From Raineyella sp964528755 (GTDB taxonomy: Bacteria > Actinomycetota > Actinomycetes > Propionibacteriales > Propionibacteriaceae): a stretch of 33,734 nt of DNA. The notes beneath the pieces were generated by a model, which was not told the DNA's origin, made no database searches, and was given only the letters and a program-made list of their open reading frames with translations. Shown here one piece after another: positions 30,781-33,734 of the stretch. The position numbers and the translations under genes were made by a program. How positions within the stretch are numbered: position 1 is the stretch's first letter; each line of letters begins with the position of its first letter. The stretch is taken from assembly GCA_964528755.1 (NCBI GenBank), contig CAZGWN010000037.1:1-33734 (forward strand), read 5' to 3'.

Positions 30781-33420
30781 TCACCAGCCGAAGCCGGATG
30801 TGCGGGTCACGGTCACCTGGTCACCGTCGATGGTGACGGTGCCGTCTCCGTACAGGGACATCGGCCCGTAGGTCTGGTCCTCCCAGTCGTCGGCGAACGG
30901 ATACCTCTCCTGGTAGGTCACCGATACCTCGCCCTCGCTGAAGCTGAAATCTGTCACGCCGACCATGTCGATCGTCGGGTAGTCGGCGATCGTCCAGTGC
31001 ACATCGCGTACGTCACTGCCGAATGCGGGGACCGAGAACGGGCAGTCCGCCGGCTCCGGGTCCTCCGACTTCGCGCAGTCGTCGAGCTGCTCGTCGACCT
31101 GGCGCTGAACCTCCGCGAGGAGCTCCGGCGACGCGGAGACGGTCGCGTCGACCGAACCCCCGGCCGTGCCCACCGCCGCCGAGGTCGTGGCGACCGAAAG
31201 CCACCTGCTCTGCGCGACGTCCACCGGGTAGACGCCCGGATAGGCAATGAGGTCGGTGGTCTGTTCGGGTGGGAGGACGGCCTCGACGCCGCCGATGGTC
31301 AACGAACCCTCCGAGCCGGTGGACACGGTCATGGTCGTCTCCAGGCCGCCCTCGACCCGCCAGTCGTCGAAGAACACGTACCGTCTGCCGGTCGAGCTGA
31401 CGGTCACCGGAGCAGCGTCGCGCTGTCCGTCGACGGTCCACGACACCGGCACGGTCCGGACGTCGCCCGCACCGTCGGGGTCGCCGATCTCGACGTCAGA
31501 CATGGCCGACGAGAGCTGGAGGTGGTCCGCCTCCACGAGGGCCGTGCCACCCTCCCGGTGCTTCGTGGTCGCGTTCCACGCCGACGCGTAGTTGCCCGCA
31601 GCAACATCGGCCACGTACGCCTCGACGACGGGCCTGGGGGAGAACACCGTGGCGCGCAGGACACTGATCGCACCGGCGCCGGCGATTCCCACGACGACCA
31701 GCACGCCGCCGACCACGCCGCCGATCAGCACACGCCTCCTCTCCCGGGGCGACAGCGCCCGGACGGGTCGGCCGGTTGGGGTCCCGAGGGTGGACGGAGC
31801 CGGGCCGGCCGCCGGGGTGCCGGCGGCCGGCAGCGGCGGGTGCCACTCGGCCGCGACCGGCGGACCGGCCGCCCCCCCCGCCCCGCGCACGCGGCCCCCG
31901 CCACGCCCCCTCACCAGCACCCGGGGCGCCCCCCACCCGGCGAACGCCTCCACACCGGCCCCCCACAGCATCGCGACAAGCGCGCTCCACAAGCCCGGCG
32001 TGACCGAGGCCGCCAGCGCCGTGTCCTGCCCGAGCCCCGACCACCCGCCGGTCAGACTCGCCGACCCCAGACCGATCCCGAACGCAAGCGCTGCGGCGCC
32101 GGACATCACCGGAAGTGCCCAGGCACGATCCATCGGCAGGGGGGACCGCACCCGACGGGCCCCGACGGCCAGACCGGCCACGACGGCGGCGAGGATCGCC
32201 GTCAGCACGGCGACAAGGATCCAGACGACCGACACCTCGGAGCCGACCTCGCCGAGGCCGACCGACCCCTGCGATCCGAACCCGGCATCACCCCAGGGGA
32301 CCTGCGCGGACCAGGAGATGCTGCCGCCATGGGCGACGGACAACAATGATGCGGCGACAAATCCCACGCCCAGGGGCAGGGCGGCCAGCAGCGGGACACC
32401 CTCGGAGAGCTCGACCAGCCCGAGAGCCACCGCCGCCACGGCGGACACCACGGCGAGCACCACCAGGTAGTCGTACACGTCGCGCAGTCCCCACCAGAAC
32501 CGCGACGGCGCCCGCCACAGCGACCGCCAGAAGTCGGCCCCGCGATCCTGAGCGAGCCAGGAGCCGAGACGGGCCGCCAAGCCGCCGACCAGCACGGGCC
32601 CGAAGAACGATGCCGCGCCCAAGGTCGACACCTCGACAGTGGCGGCGGACCCGGTCCCGAGAACATCAGTGGACAGCCCGGCCCGACCGGCCAGCGAGAG
32701 CAGGAGGGCCACCACTCCCGTGGCGAGTCCGCTGACGCCGGCCGACACCCATCGACCCCTCGGCGACACCGGGCGGCGGCGCTCCAGGCGGAAGGTCCAC
32801 CAGGCGGCCCCACCGACAGCCGCGAGCAACACGCCCACGGGGACGAATCCCAGAGTCAGACCGGCCTCGGCATCCATCGAGTCCAGCACCGACAGGCCGG
32901 CACGTCCTGACAATCGGCCGAACATCCCCAGCACGGCCAGCCACTGGACAGGGGCGAACAGGGGGTTGCCGTCGAACTGGACGTCATCCTGCGAGACCGG
33001 GACGTCCGAGCCGAGTGGCAGCGGGTTCGAACCCAGTGGGTTGTCCGATCCCGGGGGCAGCGCCGGATCCGACGATCCGGAGGCCGAGAGGACCCCCAAC
33101 ACGACGGTCATGCCGACGAGGATCGCGGCAGCGAGAAAGGCACTCGCTGTCGTGACCACGCCGCCGAGCGCGCTCCAACCGAGTCGTCCGGCCGACACGA
33201 CCGGCTCCCGCCGGACCGGTGCGGCCATGTACCCCGGCGGCGATGGCGGCGGCCATGAACCCGGCGGAGATGGCGGCGGCCATGACCCCGGGTCCGGGGC
33301 TGCCCCCCGGACCCCGAATCCTCCGGCAGGTGGCCCCCCGACCGGTGGGGCGACCACGTGATCCCCCGGGTGCCCGTTCGCTCTCCGCGTTGCGGAGTCC
33401 CCCTCATCTTGCTGTGCCAT
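30781..33420 (-). CDS. Multi-pass membrane protein with proline-rich N-terminus and extracytoplasmic C-terminal domain, unknown
   Basis: 879 residues; I do not recognise a named family. Residues 1-75 are disordered and Pro/Gly-rich, with a 9-residue repeat (PGSWPPPSP twice, then PGYMAAPV). About ten hydrophobic segments follow from about residue 82 (TTASAFLAAAILVGMTVVLG, VSGLATGVVALLLSLAG, YLVVLAVVSAVAAVALGLV, VVWILVAVLTAILAAVVAGL and others). After a second proline-rich, basic stretch, a last transmembrane helix lies at about 565-590 (VLIGGVVGGVLVVVGIAGAG). The C-terminal ~285 residues should be outside the cell. They begin with PVVEAYVADVAAGNYASAW, resembling NTF2-like or DUF4878-type lipoprotein domains, and contain one CAK...ADC cysteine pair. 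ATG 33420 has GGAGGGG 8 nt upstream. A PafBC-like promoter lies about 65 bp upstream. Single-gene transcript. Confidence 0.85.
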   Translation of the reverse strand: MAQQDEGDSATRRANGHPGDHVVAPPVGGPPAGGFGVRGAAPDPGSWPPPSPPGSWPPPSPPGYMAAPVRREPVVSAGRLGWSALGGVVTTASAFLAAAILVGMTVVLGVLSASGSSDPALPPGSDNPLGSNPLPLGSDVPVSQDDVQFDGNPLFAPVQWLAVLGMFGRLSGRAGLSVLDSMDAEAGLTLGFVPVGVLLAAVGGAAWWTFRLERRRPVSPRGRWVSAGVSGLATGVVALLLSLAGRAGLSTDVLGTGSAATVEVSTLGAASFFGPVLVGGLAARLGSWLAQDRGADFWRSLWRAPSRFWWGLRDVYDYLVVLAVVSAVAAVALGLVELSEGVPLLAALPLGVGFVAASLLSVAHGGSISWSAQVPWGDAGFGSQGSVGLGEVGSEVSVVWILVAVLTAILAAVVAGLAVGARRVRSPLPMDRAWALPVMSGAAALAFGIGLGSASLTGGWSGLGQDTALAASVTPGLWSALVAMLWGAGVEAFAGWGAPRVLVRGRGGGRVRGAGGAAGPPVAAEWHPPLPAAGTPAAGPAPSTLGTPTGRPVRALSPRERRRVLIGGVVGGVLVVVGIAGAGAISVLRATVFSPRPVVEAYVADVAAGNYASAWNATTKHREGGTALVEADHLQLSSAMSDVEIGDPDGAGDVRTVPVSWTVDGQRDAAPVTVSSTGRRYVFFDDWRVEGGLETTMTVSTGSEGSLTIGGVEAVLPPEQTTDLIAYPGVYPVDVAQSRWLSVATTSAAVGTAGGSVDATVSASPELLAEVQRQVDEQLDDCAKSEDPEPADCPFSVPAFGSDVRDVHWTIADYPTIDMVGVTDFSFSEGEVSVTYQERYPFADDWEDQTYGPMSLYGDGTVTIDGDQVTVTRTSGFGW
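33226..33279. repeat. 27-bp imperfect tandem repeat inside the membrane-protein gene
   Basis: Two units of about 27 bp plus a partial third encode the PGSWPPPSP peptide repeat on the minus strand. In-frame, so copy-number change would alter only the length of the proline-rich tail. Confidence 0.7.
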
Positions 33421-33482
33421 GACGCTTACCCCTCCGAATCTTGTTCACGGCAGCGATGCGCCGCTCTCCGGCGCTCAACAGG

Positions 33483-33505
33483 AGGCTAGGAGGGAGGACT
33501 GACAG
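33483..33505 (-). promoter_or_regulatory. PafBC-like (RecA-independent DNA-damage) promoter candidate
   Basis: On the minus strand CTGTCAGTC, exactly 8 nt, then TAGCCT. The mycobacterial RecA-independent damage promoter bound by PafBC is TTGTCRGTG-N8-TANNNT; this matches 7 of 9 upstream bases with exact spacing and a fitting -10. Transcription would start near 33476, leaving a leader of about 56 nt that contains the ribosome site for ATG 33420. Confidence 0.45.
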
Positions 33506-33619
33506 AAACGCTCGGGAAGGTGTCGACAGAAGGACCACGGGGTCCGTCGTCGCTCCACCATCGGGCGGAACGGTGGAGGGGGGCACCCGGACGTGCTCCC
33601 GGGTCCAGGTCGGGAGAGG

Positions 33620-33663
33620 AACAAAAGACCCGTTGACCAAGCGCTTCACCTGGTCAACGGGTC
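33620..33663 (-). terminator. Intrinsic terminator for a minus-strand transcript entering from the right
   Basis: GACCCGTTGACCA (33627-33639) and TGGTCAACGGGTC (33651-33663) form a perfect 13-bp stem with an 11-nt loop. Read on the minus strand the stem is followed by TTTTGTT, a proper U-tract, which makes this the most canonical intrinsic terminator in the window. It must end a gene lying beyond the right edge. Confidence 0.8.
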
Positions 33664-33734
33664 CTCATCGTGGCGGGGGCAGTGTGGTGGTTCAGGAGAT
33701 ACCGGAGCTATGTCTCAAGACATCGCGGAGTGAT
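33664..33734. other. Window edge, probable 3' end of an unseen minus-strand gene
   Basis: All three minus frames reach a stop within this 71-bp stretch, so a coding region can extend into it only from the right edge for a few codons. It contains the short dyad ATGTCT-CA-AGACAT (33711-33724). The rest of 33421-33619 holds the PafBC-like promoter and leader described separately, and nothing else recognisable. Confidence 0.3.

Noticed and set aside
33404..33649. 81-codon minus-strand ORF upstream of the membrane protein
   Set aside because: It would start inside a terminator stem, runs over the candidate promoter and overlaps the real start; no ribosome site or motif.
33711..33724. Insertion-sequence end at the right edge (ATGTCT-CA-AGACAT dyad)
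   Set aside because: Only about 70 bp are visible, with no transposase, terminal repeat pair or target duplication to support it.

Overview
The window is high-GC, gene-dense DNA with GTG and TTG starts, leaderless-type promoters and almost no intergenic space, which points to an actinomycete. The order UPF0182 / PPA1309-type protein / secreted PDZ-Lon protease / DUF2342 / ThiF-like / uvrD2 / nudC / AdnAB-type helicase-nuclease is the conserved neighbourhood known from mycobacteria (around Rv3193c-Rv3202c). The PPA1309-family protein would suit Propionibacteriales, but the exact lineage is an inference.

1-13377, DNA-repair block: the 3' part of an AdnB-like helicase-nuclease (+), nudC (+), a complete recC-recB-recD operon on the minus strand with translationally coupled junctions, then uvrD2 (+), divergent from recC across 39 bp. 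Two end-resection machines (AdnAB type and RecBCD) and a third SF1 helicase therefore sit side by side.

13305-20938, conserved actinobacterial block: an orphan ThiF/cyclodehydratase-like protein (-), a 403-bp intergenic region holding a candidate 13-codon leader peptide, competing hairpins and a cluster of DnaA-box-like sequences, a DUF2342 protein lacking HExxH (-), a membrane-anchored PDZ-Lon serine protease (+), a PPA1309-type protein (+) and a UPF0182 membrane protein (+).

20939-25292, predicted peptide-modification pair: a transglutaminase fused to a DUF2126 putative amidoligase, overlapping by 4 bp a zinc-ribbon HEVGH metallopeptidase.

25339-33734: glycogen phosphorylase (+), a strong bidirectional terminator, a multiply frameshifted and internally deleted immune-inhibitor-A (M6) peptidase pseudogene (-), an amidase-signature enzyme (+), another bidirectional terminator, an unrecognised 879-residue multi-pass membrane protein (-) with a PafBC-like promoter, and a minus-strand intrinsic terminator that must serve a transcript entering from beyond the right edge.

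No tRNA, rRNA, CRISPR array or intact insertion sequence was seen. The least ordinary items are the RecBCD operon inside the AdnAB-nudC-uvrD2 neighbourhood, the transglutaminase-amidoligase/peptidase pair, the structured 14.4-14.6 kb intergenic region and the membrane protein with the candidate DNA-damage promoter.
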